The notes under the pieces were generated by a model. It had not been told where the DNA came from, did not search any database, and saw only the letters and a list, made by a program, of their open reading frames with translations. From the NCBI GenBank assembly GCA_024276605.1, contig JAJRWX010000040.1, positions 1-62,652 on the forward strand: DNA of 62,652 bases. Direction: 5' to 3'. Shown in pieces: positions 18,068-28,679 of this stretch. Position 1 is the stretch's first letter; each line of letters begins with the position of its first letter. Both the position numbers and the translations under genes were made by a program. The DNA comes from Planctomycetota bacterium. Lineage in GTDB: Bacteria > Planctomycetota > Phycisphaerae > UBA1845.

Positions 18068-20977
18068 TTATGGAATAATCGATTTCGCGGTTGAGTTGGG
18101 GTTTAATTCCACGGCGCGCTTAGCGAAGGCAATGGCTTTGTCCTTTTGACCGAGCTTATGGGCGGCTACCGCTGCTCGTTCGTAATGCGTCGCTTGTTGA
18201 GGATCGATGGCTGTTAGCATGGTATATTCTATCAGTGCTCCTTCTGTATCTGAGAGTTGCATATACACGCGGGCTAATGCGCTGTGGGTATCGACATTGA
18301 ATGGATCAATAAACAACGCTCGTTTATACCAATACACAGCCTCATGATAGCGCCCTGTTTTTTTGTGGATTTTGGCAATGGAAGTCGGTACGTCGGCATC
18401 GTTTCCATCTGTTCCGGCTAATTCCAACAATTGATTGAGGGCCTTGTCGTGATTTTCTTGGTGGAGGTAGATACCAGCTAATCCGCGCCAACTGACGGGG
18501 TCCATAGGGCAGAGCTTTTGGAGTTTTTTGAAATGACGCTCGGCTTGGTCATATTGTTTATTTCGCAGCGCGATTTCGCCTAGTCGTTTTGGTGAAATCC
18601 AATTCTTTGGGTTTTGCTTAGCTAGGACATGGAGTGCGGGTATCATTTCGTCTTCATAAGCTTTGATAGCAGAGCGCGGCGGCTTTTCGTCGATGAGTGC
18701 AGCCAATATTTCTACCAATACCTCGGCTGCGTTTGTGTTGTTGGCATCGATGTTGAGGGCTTTGCGGGTGACTTCGAGGGCTTTCATGAATTCGCCGGCG
18801 TCGTATTCCGCCCGGGCGAGTCTTCCCAGCAGTGATGAATTGTGCTCATCTTTTTCAACTTCTTCACGAAGTGCTACAACATCTTCGGGGGGTGTTAGAT
18901 CGAATCCTTTTTTGATCAATGCATGTCTAGCCCAGACTCGGAAATCAGCATCGAATGTCTCCATGGGGATGCCGAAATGCTCGGAAAACACCTGCTTTTG
19001 TGTTAGACCTTTCTTGAATAGAGGCAGCGTGTCGATCATTTTTGAGTACCCAAAACGTTCGGTGATGTACTCGCACATCCATTCGCTTTGGGCGTACGCT
19101 ACTTGTCGGTCTGACGGACGTCGTGGTCGAATGAATCCCCAGTTGATGGATTCGAGGGTGAATAATTCGTCGCGTCGCGCTGCCTCTGTCAGTAGTTGCC
19201 ACCAAATAAAACTTCGCGGACTGTCTTCGCCATATACGGCTAAGCCTTCAGTGAACCAGTGGGGGATGCGATTATTCGTGGCTGCCAGGGTGACGGTATG
19301 CGTAAATTCATGTCGAAGGACTCTGGCTAAATCATACGTGCCGGACAGGTGCGCTGATTTTCTTGGTGAGGCCAATGCGATGACTCTCCCCGTGCAGGCA
19401 CCGATGGTATGTATCCAAGGTTGTCCGGTAATGCGGACGGCAAAGGATCGCTGTGTCGGGAACAGTTCGATGATGGTTTTCTTTAGGAGCGGTGTGTCGT
19501 AGTCCTCTGTCACAAGTTCATAGATTTCTTCCAGATAAAGGGCTACGTATTCACCAAGTCCCGGGTCTGTTTCCTGGTTGTAGTGGACGATGAAGTGCGA
19601 TGTTTCATGGGTGTCGAATTTGGTGATCGAGTCCAGCAGGTCGAGCGTGAATTTGGTCCGTTTGTTGAACGAGTCTAGCGACCAGGCAGCCTCCAACGCG
19701 TCGCGTGCTTTGTCCTCATACCCCCATTGCATGTACATCAACCCCAGCGTGGTATGGGTATCCGCGTCGGATGATTCCATGTCGATGGCTTGACGTAAAT
19801 GTTTTTCCGAGGCGGCGTATTGGCGAATACCTGATAGCGATTCTCCGAGGATGCGATGGAAAATAGCAGGGCGCGGATTAATGCGCTGGGCGCGGATGAG
19901 CAATCGATCGACTTGGCCATCATCATACTGACAAGCATAAGCCGAGGCTTGTAAGGCAATGGCGATGATATTGTTCTTGTTGATGTTCAATGCTCGGTCG
20001 CAAGTTTGAATCGCATCCTGGTACCGGCGTTCTGTGATCTGCTTTTTGGCGAGCAATTGTAGGGCACCGGCGTGTTGGGGGTTAATATCTAAGGCTAATT
20101 GGACATGCTCTTCGACATCCTCAAACCGCCATCCTTCCAACAGGACTTCCCCCAGGCCTACGTAAGCTTCGGGCAATCGGTCGTTAATCAGCAGTGCGGC
20201 TTTGTAATCTGAGACGCTACCATCTGTTTTGTCATTGTTGTGCTTGCGGCGAAGCAGTTCAGCCGCAGCGATGCGAGCAGGCCAATAAGTGCGGTCGATC
20301 CGAGAGTAGGCTTGCTGGAGCATCTCCGTGAGCACATGGCGCGTGCGACTGACCACATTGGTTTGCGTGAGCACGCTATAACGAAGAAAACCAACCGCTA
20401 CATCGGTTAGCCAAGCCGCGTCTTGGGGTAAATTATCGCGCTCGACCAGTTGCTTATCAAACCAGCGATAGTTGGATATGGCATCATCCGTTTGGCCGAT
20501 GAGTTCTAGGGTTTGCGCAAGAAGTAGTCTGGGGCGTGGGTTTGATTTGTCGAGTTTTATAGCCTGCCGACAAAAGGTTATCGTTTCGTCGTATTGGCCG
20601 ACGGCTTGATAAGCGTAGGCTATTTGCACAAGCCTATTGGCATCGGTGGCAACGGTCTGAGTCGATTGTTCATCGATGACTTGTTGATAACGACCTAAAT
20701 GAAGCAAGCAAGCTGCGCGTCCTGATTCGGCCTCGGTTGTGGAATGACTGTCGGCCATCAACTGATCGTAGGCCTTGATAGCATCCTCGTATTTACCGGA
20801 AATACGAAGTTCGTGGGCTGTGTCTATGGTTAAGAGCGGTATGGCCTTCGTCGGCTGTGTGTTTTGAGCCTCTGTCTCATCAGCCGTTGCGTACGTGAGT
20901 GAGCTAAAGGTAACTATGAGTATCGCCAGCATCACGTCAGGTGTTGTCATGCGTATGATTAAATCCGTTTTCTTCAT
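18068..20977 (-). CDS. TPR protein with peptidase MA-like metalloprotease domain
   Basis: 969 residues with an N-terminal hydrophobic export signal (MLAILIVTFSSLTYA). TPR arrays fill roughly residues 45-450 and 690-960. Between them lies a gluzincin-type domain with HEFTH near residue 555 (HExxH zinc site) and the third-ligand segment TEGLAVYGE about 27 residues later. This is the peptidase MA-like arrangement found in many large planctomycete TPR proteins. It is probably periplasmic or surface-exposed; the substrate is unknown. Confidence 0.85.
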   Translation of the reverse strand: MKKTDLIIRMTTPDVMLAILIVTFSSLTYATADETEAQNTQPTKAIPLLTIDTAHELRISGKYEDAIKAYDQLMADSHSTTEAESGRAACLLHLGRYQQVIDEQSTQTVATDANRLVQIAYAYQAVGQYDETITFCRQAIKLDKSNPRPRLLLAQTLELIGQTDDAISNYRWFDKQLVERDNLPQDAAWLTDVAVGFLRYSVLTQTNVVSRTRHVLTEMLQQAYSRIDRTYWPARIAAAELLRRKHNNDKTDGSVSDYKAALLINDRLPEAYVGLGEVLLEGWRFEDVEEHVQLALDINPQHAGALQLLAKKQITERRYQDAIQTCDRALNINKNNIIAIALQASAYACQYDDGQVDRLLIRAQRINPRPAIFHRILGESLSGIRQYAASEKHLRQAIDMESSDADTHTTLGLMYMQWGYEDKARDALEAAWSLDSFNKRTKFTLDLLDSITKFDTHETSHFIVHYNQETDPGLGEYVALYLEEIYELVTEDYDTPLLKKTIIELFPTQRSFAVRITGQPWIHTIGACTGRVIALASPRKSAHLSGTYDLARVLRHEFTHTVTLAATNNRIPHWFTEGLAVYGEDSPRSFIWWQLLTEAARRDELFTLESINWGFIRPRRPSDRQVAYAQSEWMCEYITERFGYSKMIDTLPLFKKGLTQKQVFSEHFGIPMETFDADFRVWARHALIKKGFDLTPPEDVVALREEVEKDEHNSSLLGRLARAEYDAGEFMKALEVTRKALNIDANNTNAAEVLVEILAALIDEKPPRSAIKAYEDEMIPALHVLAKQNPKNWISPKRLGEIALRNKQYDQAERHFKKLQKLCPMDPVSWRGLAGIYLHQENHDKALNQLLELAGTDGNDADVPTSIAKIHKKTGRYHEAVYWYKRALFIDPFNVDTHSALARVYMQLSDTEGALIEYTMLTAIDPQQATHYERAAVAAHKLGQKDKAIAFAKRAVELNPNSTAKSIIP

Positions 20978-21259
20978 GATTGTTCCAGCCTACCTGTGAA
21001 TGGGACTGTTGTTAAAGCAAACGCTATTTTTCTGTAGCGATCGAAGTTGGGTTTCTCCCAGAGATCGTCACACCGACGTATGACACTATAAACGAGAACG
21101 CTATATTGTATGTTCGGTCAGTTTGTGTGTTCACCGTTGATAAGCTTGCTGGATTGAGGTTGGTAGTAGCGCATGGATTGTAGCAAGAGGCGTTTTGCGC
21201 ACATAGACGGGAGGCTATGAGGTATCTGTGAGGATGGTAGAATGGGGGCGTACGTTAGA

Positions 21260-21649
21260 TCAGTTGGAGAGGCTGCCCTCGATTGCGGAAACTAGTTTTT
21301 CCATGCGGAACGGTTTCGTGAGATAGCCATCTACGCCAAGACTCTCAGCCCAGACTTGGTGTCGCTTGCCTTCGTTGCCGGTAATCATGACGACAATTGG
21401 CTTTTTACCTTTTTTCGCGCTGCCTTTAAGTTTTTCGAGTACTAAGAAACCGCTACGTTTGGGTAGCATAGCGTCTAGCACGATGACGTCCGGTTCTGTT
21501 TCAACAGCAACTGTAATCGCAGCATTACCGTCGATGGCGGTTTCTACGACAGCGCCCATATCCTCAAAGAGTAATTGCAATGCGGTCAGCATTTCCCTAT
21601 CGTCTTCAACGACGAGAATACGCTTGCCTTCGAAAGCTTCTGCCACCAT
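21260..21649 (-). CDS. Single-domain response regulator
   Basis: 129 residues from ATG 21649, which has GGAGA well placed upstream; the frame is open to 21682. It is a complete receiver domain and nothing else: acidic pocket EDD, phospho-acceptor Asp in VIVLDAMLP, the Thr in MITGNEG and the Lys in LTKPF are all present. It likely works as a CheY/Spo0F-like phospho-relay partner. No histidine kinase gene is near. Confidence 0.92.
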   Translation of the reverse strand: MVAEAFEGKRILVVEDDREMLTALQLLFEDMGAVVETAIDGNAAITVAVETEPDVIVLDAMLPKRSGFLVLEKLKGSAKKGKKPIVVMITGNEGKRHQVWAESLGVDGYLTKPFRMEKLVSAIEGSLSN

Positions 21650-21919
21650 TGTTTCTCCAGGGAAAATCACAGGGTATGTCATACTACCTCTATGTCTGGA
21701 TTATAGTGAGTATGGTTTTTTAAGCAAGTCGTTTCGACGATTAACGTATTTATTCCCATCAGATCGGACCATGCGACAACGGCTGTTATCCTGTAACATG
21801 AAATCAATAAGAGGCTCACACTTGGGCTTTTGTGACAAAGTTGGGAAGCTTTACCGTTGCTTGAGGGTACGCTACACTGAAGTATCACTGGGTTGGTTGT
21901 TTCTCATTTGTGACACAAA

Positions 21920-23662
21920 ATGGACGTGCGTAAAGAGTGGATATTATCGCCAGTCTCAGTTGACCTGGAAAAAGCGTCTCGGCAATGGGACGTATCCAAT
22001 CTTGTAGCGCAGCTGCTCATCAACAGGGGGCTATCCCATGATGCGGGTAGTGAGCACTTCCTGTTTCCCCAACTAAGTCATCTTCATGCACCGGAGACAT
22101 TACCTGGCGCCGATCAAGCGGCGGCTTTGATCGTTGAGGCCATCGCAGCCAAGCAGCGTATTGCGATCTACGGGGACTATGACGTTGATGGTATTACGGG
22201 TACAGCTATCCTATGGCACATACTCATGCAGGCTGGTGCGGATGTATGTTTTTATGTCCCCCATCGAATTGAAGAGGGTTATGGTCTAAACATTGATGCG
22301 GTTCGTCGGCTCATAGAAGACGGAGCGTCACTGATTATTTCCGTTGATTGTGGCATCACGGCTGTAGACGTTGCAGACGTTGTTAATGAGGCGGGGGCAC
22401 AGTTGATCATTACGGATCATCATACGCCGAGAGTGACCTTACCCCAAGCGGCTGCTATCGTACATCCAAGGGTGGGGGGGGAGAGTCCCAATCCTGATTT
22501 AGCTGGTGCTGGTGTGGCCTTCAAATTGGCCTGGGCCATAGCTAAGAAGCTGAGCGGTGCAGACCGCGTCTCTCCCGAATATCGTCAATTGATGTTAACG
22601 ATGCTCCCCTTGGCTGCCCTAGGTACGATTGCGGATATGGTGCCGCTTGACGGTGAAAATCGCGTGATCGCTAAGCATGGTCTGGCGGCGATGGCTACGT
22701 CTTCTCTGCCCGGTGTGCAGGCATTAATTAAATGTGCGGGTATGCGCGGGTCTACGGTTAGTGATTATGACGTAGGCTTTAAGCTCAGTCCGCGCATCAA
22801 CGCCGCGGGCCGTATGGGGCACGCACGATTGGCGGTTGAGCTGTTTACACGTGCGGATGAAACCAGGGCCAACGAAATTGCCTTGTATTTGGAAGAGCAT
22901 AACCGAAGTCGTCAGGCGACGGAGCGTCGTGTGGTCAAGCAGGCCTGCGAGATGGTAGACAAGGCGAATTTAGCCGGTGATGCCAGACGGGCCATCGTGT
23001 TGGCGTCAGAAGGTTGGCACTCCGGTGTGATTGGTATTGTGGCCTCTCGCTTAGTCAATCGTTATCAACGACCTACTGTGGTGATTTCACTTGATGGCGA
23101 CTTGGGGCAGGGGTCTGCTAGGAGCATTCCCGGTTTCCACCTAGCGGACGCTTTGTCGACCTGTGAGGCGCATCTGGAAAGCTGCGGTGGGCATGCGGCT
23201 GCGGCGGGCTTGCGTATTTCCCTAAAAAATCTGGAGGCCTTCACTGAACAGTTTGTAACCCTGGCCAATCAAACGCTCACAGGTAAGGATCTGATACCCA
23301 AATTGCGTTTGGATGCCATGGCCGGTCTCGATGAACTCACGCTGCCGGTGATGGAGGTGGTCAAACACATGGGGCCTTTTGGGACGGGAAACCCCAAGCC
23401 TCGGTTGGCCACCGATTGGATCGAGTTGGCGAACGAACCGAGATGTGTAGGACGCGGCGGTGAGCACTTACAGGCTACATTTCGTGACAAAGGATTGACA
23501 CTAAAAGCGATAGGTTTTGGCTTGGCTCGCCATATAGAAGATCTCAAGCAATATCGTCGATGCCAGGTTGCTTTTGAGCCAATTGTGAATGAGTACAACG
23601 GGCGCCGAAGCGTCGAAATGCAAATGCTCGACATTCGATTCCCCCAACAGTCGTCATGTTGA
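21920..23662 (+). CDS. recJ: Single-stranded-DNA-specific exonuclease RecJ
   Basis: 580 residues, the normal length. DHH-family motifs are all present: YGDYDVDGITG, SVDCGITA, ITDHHTPR and LGTIADMVPL. The DHHA1 motif CGGHAAAAG follows near residue 418, and a C-terminal OB-type domain comes after it. It degrades single-stranded DNA 5'-3' in recombination and repair. It opens the long (+) gene train and is divergent from the receiver gene, with only 18 bases before plsC. Confidence 0.95.
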   Translation: MDVRKEWILSPVSVDLEKASRQWDVSNLVAQLLINRGLSHDAGSEHFLFPQLSHLHAPETLPGADQAAALIVEAIAAKQRIAIYGDYDVDGITGTAILWHILMQAGADVCFYVPHRIEEGYGLNIDAVRRLIEDGASLIISVDCGITAVDVADVVNEAGAQLIITDHHTPRVTLPQAAAIVHPRVGGESPNPDLAGAGVAFKLAWAIAKKLSGADRVSPEYRQLMLTMLPLAALGTIADMVPLDGENRVIAKHGLAAMATSSLPGVQALIKCAGMRGSTVSDYDVGFKLSPRINAAGRMGHARLAVELFTRADETRANEIALYLEEHNRSRQATERRVVKQACEMVDKANLAGDARRAIVLASEGWHSGVIGIVASRLVNRYQRPTVVISLDGDLGQGSARSIPGFHLADALSTCEAHLESCGGHAAAAGLRISLKNLEAFTEQFVTLANQTLTGKDLIPKLRLDAMAGLDELTLPVMEVVKHMGPFGTGNPKPRLATDWIELANEPRCVGRGGEHLQATFRDKGLTLKAIGFGLARHIEDLKQYRRCQVAFEPIVNEYNGRRSVEMQMLDIRFPQQSSC

Positions 23663-23680
23663 TTTATTCAGCCACTGCGT

Positions 23681-24391
23681 ATGTTTAGATGGGCCGTTAC
23701 ATTTTTTCTTGCCAGTGTTGGCGTATTGCTTTTCGGCGTCCCCACAGCCATCATAGGCCTGTTCGATCGGTCGCGCCGGGCCTTGGCGTGGGGAGCCAAT
23801 GCTTGGGGTAAGTTAATCATGAGGGCCAGTGGTTGTCGATTGGTGATTAAGGGATATGAGCACGTCCATGATGGAGAGCCGAAGTTTTTCGTTGGTAATC
23901 ATCAAAGTGCGTTAGATATACCCGTGATGCTCGTCGCGCTTGGTGGCCGCGTGAGTTTTTTAGCCAAGCGGTCTCTTTTTGATATTCCGGTGTTTGGATG
24001 GGTGTTACGATTGAATGGATATGTCCCTCTTAACAGGAAAAACGCCCGCAAGGACCATGCAAGATTAGTGCGTATGTTGGAGGATTTAGCGCGTCATCCG
24101 ATCTCCTATTGCGTATTTCCGGAAGGTACACGCAGTATGGATGGTCAATTGTTGCCATTTCGACGTGGTGCGTTGAAGATATGTCAGCGTTCAGGTTTAG
24201 CCGTGGTACCATTTTCGATCAATGGATCGTTAGCTGCTCACGCGCGTGGTGGGTTTGTTGTCACCCCTGGTGAGATTCAGCTAACCTTTGCTAAACCGAT
24301 ACCTGCTGAGGTTGTAAAGTCTATGGACATGCAGCAACTTCATGATCGCGTGGTTGACGATGTAGCTGCCGGTCTTGAAGCGCATGCCTGA
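23681..24391 (+). CDS. plsC: 1-acyl-sn-glycerol-3-phosphate acyltransferase
   Basis: 236 residues. An N-terminal hydrophobic anchor is followed by the acyltransferase motifs NHQSALD (H-x4-D, near residue 73) and FPEGTRSMDGQLLPF (near 146). It transfers an acyl group to the sn-2 position of lysophosphatidate at the membrane. Its stop codon overlaps the ATG of the large multidomain gene, so they are probably cotranslated. The large enzyme carries a second PlsC domain. Confidence 0.9.
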   Translation: MFRWAVTFFLASVGVLLFGVPTAIIGLFDRSRRALAWGANAWGKLIMRASGCRLVIKGYEHVHDGEPKFFVGNHQSALDIPVMLVALGGRVSFLAKRSLFDIPVFGWVLRLNGYVPLNRKNARKDHARLVRMLEDLARHPISYCVFPEGTRSMDGQLLPFRRGALKICQRSGLAVVPFSINGSLAAHARGGFVVTPGEIQLTFAKPIPAEVVKSMDMQQLHDRVVDDVAAGLEAHA

Positions 24392-27300
24392 CTACGATAA
24401 TGACGGTCATCGATTTGGAGTCGCCTCGTTGAATTCAGGATGTGAAAATGCTGCGCCCTCTCGCATACGCGATCGTTTGGCTGGTCAAAAGATCCTTATC
24501 ACGGGGTCTACGGGTTTTTTGGCGAAAGCGTTTGTCGAAAAGCTTCTGCGCAGTGTCGATACCATCGACGGTATCTATTTGCTGGTTCGCACCAGAGCCG
24601 GCGGTGTATCGCCGGCGCAGCGCGTGAAACGTGATGTGTTAGGCTCCCCGGCGTTTGATCGTCTGCGTGCGAGCTTGGGAGACCGGTTTCACCAACTCTG
24701 TGACCGGAAGATACATGTCGTCAGCGGGGATTTAACGCGCGATCAACTCGGTATCTCAGCCAGCGAGTATGAATCACTGACTAAAACCATCACACTCGTC
24801 GTCAATAGCGCTGCCACAGTTACTTTTGATGAACGTTTGGACTTAGCTGTTGATTTGAACACGCTCGGGCCATCGAGGTTATTACGATTTGCTAAAGATT
24901 GTGGTGGTATTCCATTCCTTCACGTGTCTACCTGCTATGTTTCAGGTATGCGTAAAGGGACCATTGTGGAGGATTTCAGCGCACCAGAGATTGCCCGTGA
25001 AAAACTACCGCGTGACAAAGCCACCGGCGATTTCGATTTTGACGCCCTGATAGAATCATTACTTGCTCAGGCGCAGGGGGTTAGACATCGCCTTGGTGCG
25101 GATACGGAAGCCTGTCGCAGAGAGCTAATCGATCTGGGTATGGCTACCGCACGTTCGTTGGGTTGGAACGATACCTATACGTTTACTAAGTGGATTGGTG
25201 AACAATTATTGTTGCGTGATCGCGACACCGTGCCTTTGACCATATTTCGCCCGGCCATTATTGAGAGTAGTTACGCAGAGCCTGCCCCTGGGTGGATTGA
25301 CGGATTGCGCATGGCTGATCCCATGCTTATCGGCTATGGGAAAGGAAAATTGGCCGAGTTTCCGGGGCGCGCTGAGTTGCCATTGGACCTTATCCCAGCG
25401 GATTTCGTAGCCAATGGGATGATTGCCACACTCCCCGTGGGCGATCATCATCCTGATGGTGTTGCGTTATATCAATGCGCATCCAGCGATCGTAAACCGC
25501 TTTACTTGAGCGCTCTATCGCGATATTTGCAGCGTGCATTTAAGAAACGTCCGATGGTCGTCGAAGGGCGACGACTTTCCTATCGCGTAGCTTTTGGGCT
25601 TATACCGGCTGATCGGTTCCAAAAAAAGCTGCGACGTAAACAGCGATATATTACGCTATTTCGCACGATATTCGAGAAGTTTCATTCAGGCCGGCGTCGC
25701 GTTCGTAAGCTCAATGGGTTACTACGGCAGCTGGAACAGCTCGCCTACTTCACAAAAATCTATACGCCGTATACGCATTTGGATTGTCGTTTTGCCATAG
25801 ATGCGTTGGATACCGTTGCATCGCAAATGCACCCGGACGATCGCGCTGAGTTTCCATTCGATGTCAATAGCATTGATTGGGAAGACTATATTGTAAATCG
25901 TCATATCCCGGGTGTGCGCTCTTTCGTCTTGGGCACAGGTTCCGAGCCATCCGGTCGTATTGCGGCTGAGTTTGCTCATGTCGACCCCTCAGTAGCCAAA
26001 CGGGCGCTACAGGCGTCATCGCTTTTCGAGGTATTTCAGCGGGTGGCTGAGTCCTATCCGGATAAACATGCACTGCAGATCAAACGTGAGAATCGTTGGT
26101 TGCGATATACTTATAAGGAAGTCTTGCAAGCGACCGGCACGCTGATGCAGCGATTTCTGGAGCGTGGTTTAGTACCCGGCGATCGGGTGGCTATTTCCGG
26201 AGCCAGTAGTCCGGAGTGGGGTATTACGTATCTTTCCGCAATGCGTGCAGGACTCACCGCGGTCCCGCTCGATCCCCAACTTCCCCCCGAAGATACTTGG
26301 GCGGCTGCCCGCTATGCCAAAGTTAAGCTCATGATGGCCGGTTCAACTACACATGCGGTGCTAGCTGAGAGTCGCTTGGATGAGGATGCGGAAATTGTCT
26401 TGATGGGCCGACCGTTCATCCCACCACCCGGAGCCTCACGCGATGAGATGCCAGAGCCGGTGGCTGGAGATAGCCATGCTATAGCCTCGATATTGTTTAC
26501 ATCTGGTACGACTGTTGCGCCAAAGGCCGTGCCCCTGACGCATCGTAACTTCCTGGCTAATGCGTCTGCTTTGATTGATATTCATCCTATCTATCCTACC
26601 GATGAACTATTGTCTGTTCTCCCCATGTACCACGCATTTGAGTTTACCGGCGGTTTTGTCGTCCCGTTGGCGTGTGGTGCTACGATAACCTATCTGGATC
26701 AGGTCAAGGGTGCTCAGATTCGTGAGGCGATGCAGGCGACAGGCACTACGGTCATGCTCGTGGTGCCCCGTTTTATACGCATGATTCACGACGCCATTGT
26801 GGGACGCGTAGCTGCAGCGGGGTGGGTGAAGCGAAACTTGTTTCGATTATTGGGTAGGTTGTCCGACATCACTGGTCGGCGCTTTGGTAGTCAACTGTTT
26901 GCCTCGGTTCATAAATCATTCGGTGGACGTCTGCGTATGTTTGTGTCCGGGGCCTCTCGTCTAGATCCCGAAATGTTTGAATTTTTCCAACGCATGGGCT
27001 TTGCGACGTACGAAGGATATGGCTTGACGGAAACATCACCGGTCTTGTCCGTGAATCCGCCCCACGCAGCACGCCTTGGATCGGTAGGTCCGATGCTGTC
27101 TAACGTGGATGCAGAAGTGCGCAGTCAGAATGCCGAAGGCATTGGTGAGGTGTGGGTGCGCGGTCCAAGTGTCATGTCGGGGTATCTTGATAATCCGGAA
27201 GCGACGGAGGAGATTATTCAGGATGGTTGGTTACGCACGGGTGACCTCGGACGTCTCGATGAGCAAGGGTATTTGTATCTGACTGGTCGATCTAAAGATT

Positions 27301-28679
27301 TAATCATCACAGCCGCAGGAAAAAATGTATATCCCGACGAAGTGGAAGCCCGTTACAAGGATTTACCTTTCATCAAAGAGTTCTGTGTTTTTGGTATGCC
27401 CAGCGAACAGGGGGCTGGGGATGCGATTCATGCCGTCATCGTGCCTGATCGCGATGCCTGCGCGGATCATGATCGATCATCGTTGGAACGTGAAATTCGC
27501 ATGTCGGTAGAGGAGATTTCCGACACCATTCCTTCGCATCAACGGCTGGCAGTGCTACATTTTTGGGATCGAGAGATTCCCAAGACGACCACCCTCAAGG
27601 CCAAACGCAACTTGGTTCGAGAGATGGTTCAGCGGCAGAGTGATTTACAGGCCACTGAACAAACACCACAAGAACTGACCACCCACAACGATGAAGATCA
27701 TCCGAGAGTATCTCAAGACCCGGCTGTTTTCGAGGCGGTGGTGGAGATATTGGCTCATCTAACCAAGAGGTCGCCCGAAAAAATACGTAGACCGATGCAC
27801 CTACTGCTCGATCTGGGGATCGATAGCATTGGGAAAATCGACGTCCTTGGTACGATCGAGGCGCGATTCGACATGCGCATCGATGATGAAAAGTCAGCGC
27901 AGATTTCGCGCGTCTCAGATATATTGTCTGTTATTGGTGATCGTATGCCGAAAGCCTCAGGTACGGCAGATCGCACGATTTGGCAACGACGTCTAGCGCA
28001 AGATCGAACGACGCGTACGACGAACGGCTCACTCGCTGCACCGCTTATACCCGTGCGATGGATTGTCCGCGGTGGTGTTAAGATTTTTATGAATACCTAC
28101 GTGCGCGTTCATGCACGGGGGTGTAAGCATATTCCTTCCTCAGGGCCGTTTATTCTCGCGCCCAATCACGCGTCGCATTTGGATACGCCTTCCGTGTTAA
28201 CAGCCGTAGGTAATCGACGACGTGTGTGGGTCGCGGGGGCGGAAGATTACTTTTTCAATTCGCCGGCTAAGAGATTTTTATTCGGTAAAGTGCTTGATAC
28301 TATTCCGGTGGATCGTCAAGCCGATGGACTGCGTGGCTTAAAACGGTGTGGCGAAGCGTTGCGTCGAGGTGAGGGATTATTGATCTTCCCCGAGGGTACG
28401 CGTTCGGTTACGGGGGCGATTCAACCGTTTAAGATTGGGGCTGCGGTCCTAGCCATTGAACGGAGGGCGCCTATTATTCCCGTACATATCGACCGCACAT
28501 TTGATTTATTTCCCAAAGGTCAGCGATTGATTCATCCGGGAAGTGTGACCGTAACATTCGGTGCCGCGATTGTGCCGCCGTCGATGAACGAGACGTCCGA
28601 CCACTACGCCTATTTTCAAGACATGATCGCCGCAGTGGAGGCTAGCGTGATGCACATGCGAGATGGGGCGCACGCGTGA
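24384..28679 (+). CDS. Multidomain acyl reductase / acyl-AMP ligase / carrier / acyltransferase (ElbD-like)
   Basis: 1431 residues from ATG 24384 (TTG 24375 also in frame). Domains in order: an NAD-binding_4 fatty acyl-CoA/thioester reductase (TGSTGFLAKAF near residue 40, catalytic YTFTK near 265) with a C-terminal sterile-type region to ~500; an AMP-binding acyl ligase (LFTSGTT near 705, YGLTETSP near 880, TGRSKDLIITAAGKNVYP near 970); a phosphopantetheine carrier (DLGIDSIGKID near 1148); and a PlsC acyltransferase (NHASHLD near 1265, FPEGTRSVTG near 1338). The set matches what I recall of ElbD, the ether-lipid enzyme of Myxococcus and Stigmatella. A plausible reading is activation of a fatty acid, reduction of an acyl thioester to aldehyde or alcohol, and acylation of a glycerol phosphate. 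It overlaps both neighbouring genes. Confidence 0.9.
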   Translation: MPDYDNDGHRFGVASLNSGCENAAPSRIRDRLAGQKILITGSTGFLAKAFVEKLLRSVDTIDGIYLLVRTRAGGVSPAQRVKRDVLGSPAFDRLRASLGDRFHQLCDRKIHVVSGDLTRDQLGISASEYESLTKTITLVVNSAATVTFDERLDLAVDLNTLGPSRLLRFAKDCGGIPFLHVSTCYVSGMRKGTIVEDFSAPEIAREKLPRDKATGDFDFDALIESLLAQAQGVRHRLGADTEACRRELIDLGMATARSLGWNDTYTFTKWIGEQLLLRDRDTVPLTIFRPAIIESSYAEPAPGWIDGLRMADPMLIGYGKGKLAEFPGRAELPLDLIPADFVANGMIATLPVGDHHPDGVALYQCASSDRKPLYLSALSRYLQRAFKKRPMVVEGRRLSYRVAFGLIPADRFQKKLRRKQRYITLFRTIFEKFHSGRRRVRKLNGLLRQLEQLAYFTKIYTPYTHLDCRFAIDALDTVASQMHPDDRAEFPFDVNSIDWEDYIVNRHIPGVRSFVLGTGSEPSGRIAAEFAHVDPSVAKRALQASSLFEVFQRVAESYPDKHALQIKRENRWLRYTYKEVLQATGTLMQRFLERGLVPGDRVAISGASSPEWGITYLSAMRAGLTAVPLDPQLPPEDTWAAARYAKVKLMMAGSTTHAVLAESRLDEDAEIVLMGRPFIPPPGASRDEMPEPVAGDSHAIASILFTSGTTVAPKAVPLTHRNFLANASALIDIHPIYPTDELLSVLPMYHAFEFTGGFVVPLACGATITYLDQVKGAQIREAMQATGTTVMLVVPRFIRMIHDAIVGRVAAAGWVKRNLFRLLGRLSDITGRRFGSQLFASVHKSFGGRLRMFVSGASRLDPEMFEFFQRMGFATYEGYGLTETSPVLSVNPPHAARLGSVGPMLSNVDAEVRSQNAEGIGEVWVRGPSVMSGYLDNPEATEEIIQDGWLRTGDLGRLDEQGYLYLTGRSKDLIITAAGKNVYPDEVEARYKDLPFIKEFCVFGMPSEQGAGDAIHAVIVPDRDACADHDRSSLEREIRMSVEEISDTIPSHQRLAVLHFWDREIPKTTTLKAKRNLVREMVQRQSDLQATEQTPQELTTHNDEDHPRVSQDPAVFEAVVEILAHLTKRSPEKIRRPMHLLLDLGIDSIGKIDVLGTIEARFDMRIDDEKSAQISRVSDILSVIGDRMPKASGTADRTIWQRRLAQDRTTRTTNGSLAAPLIPVRWIVRGGVKIFMNTYVRVHARGCKHIPSSGPFILAPNHASHLDTPSVLTAVGNRRRVWVAGAEDYFFNSPAKRFLFGKVLDTIPVDRQADGLRGLKRCGEALRRGEGLLIFPEGTRSVTGAIQPFKIGAAVLAIERRAPIIPVHIDRTFDLFPKGQRLIHPGSVTVTFGAAIVPPSMNETSDHYAYFQDMIAAVEASVMHMRDGAHA

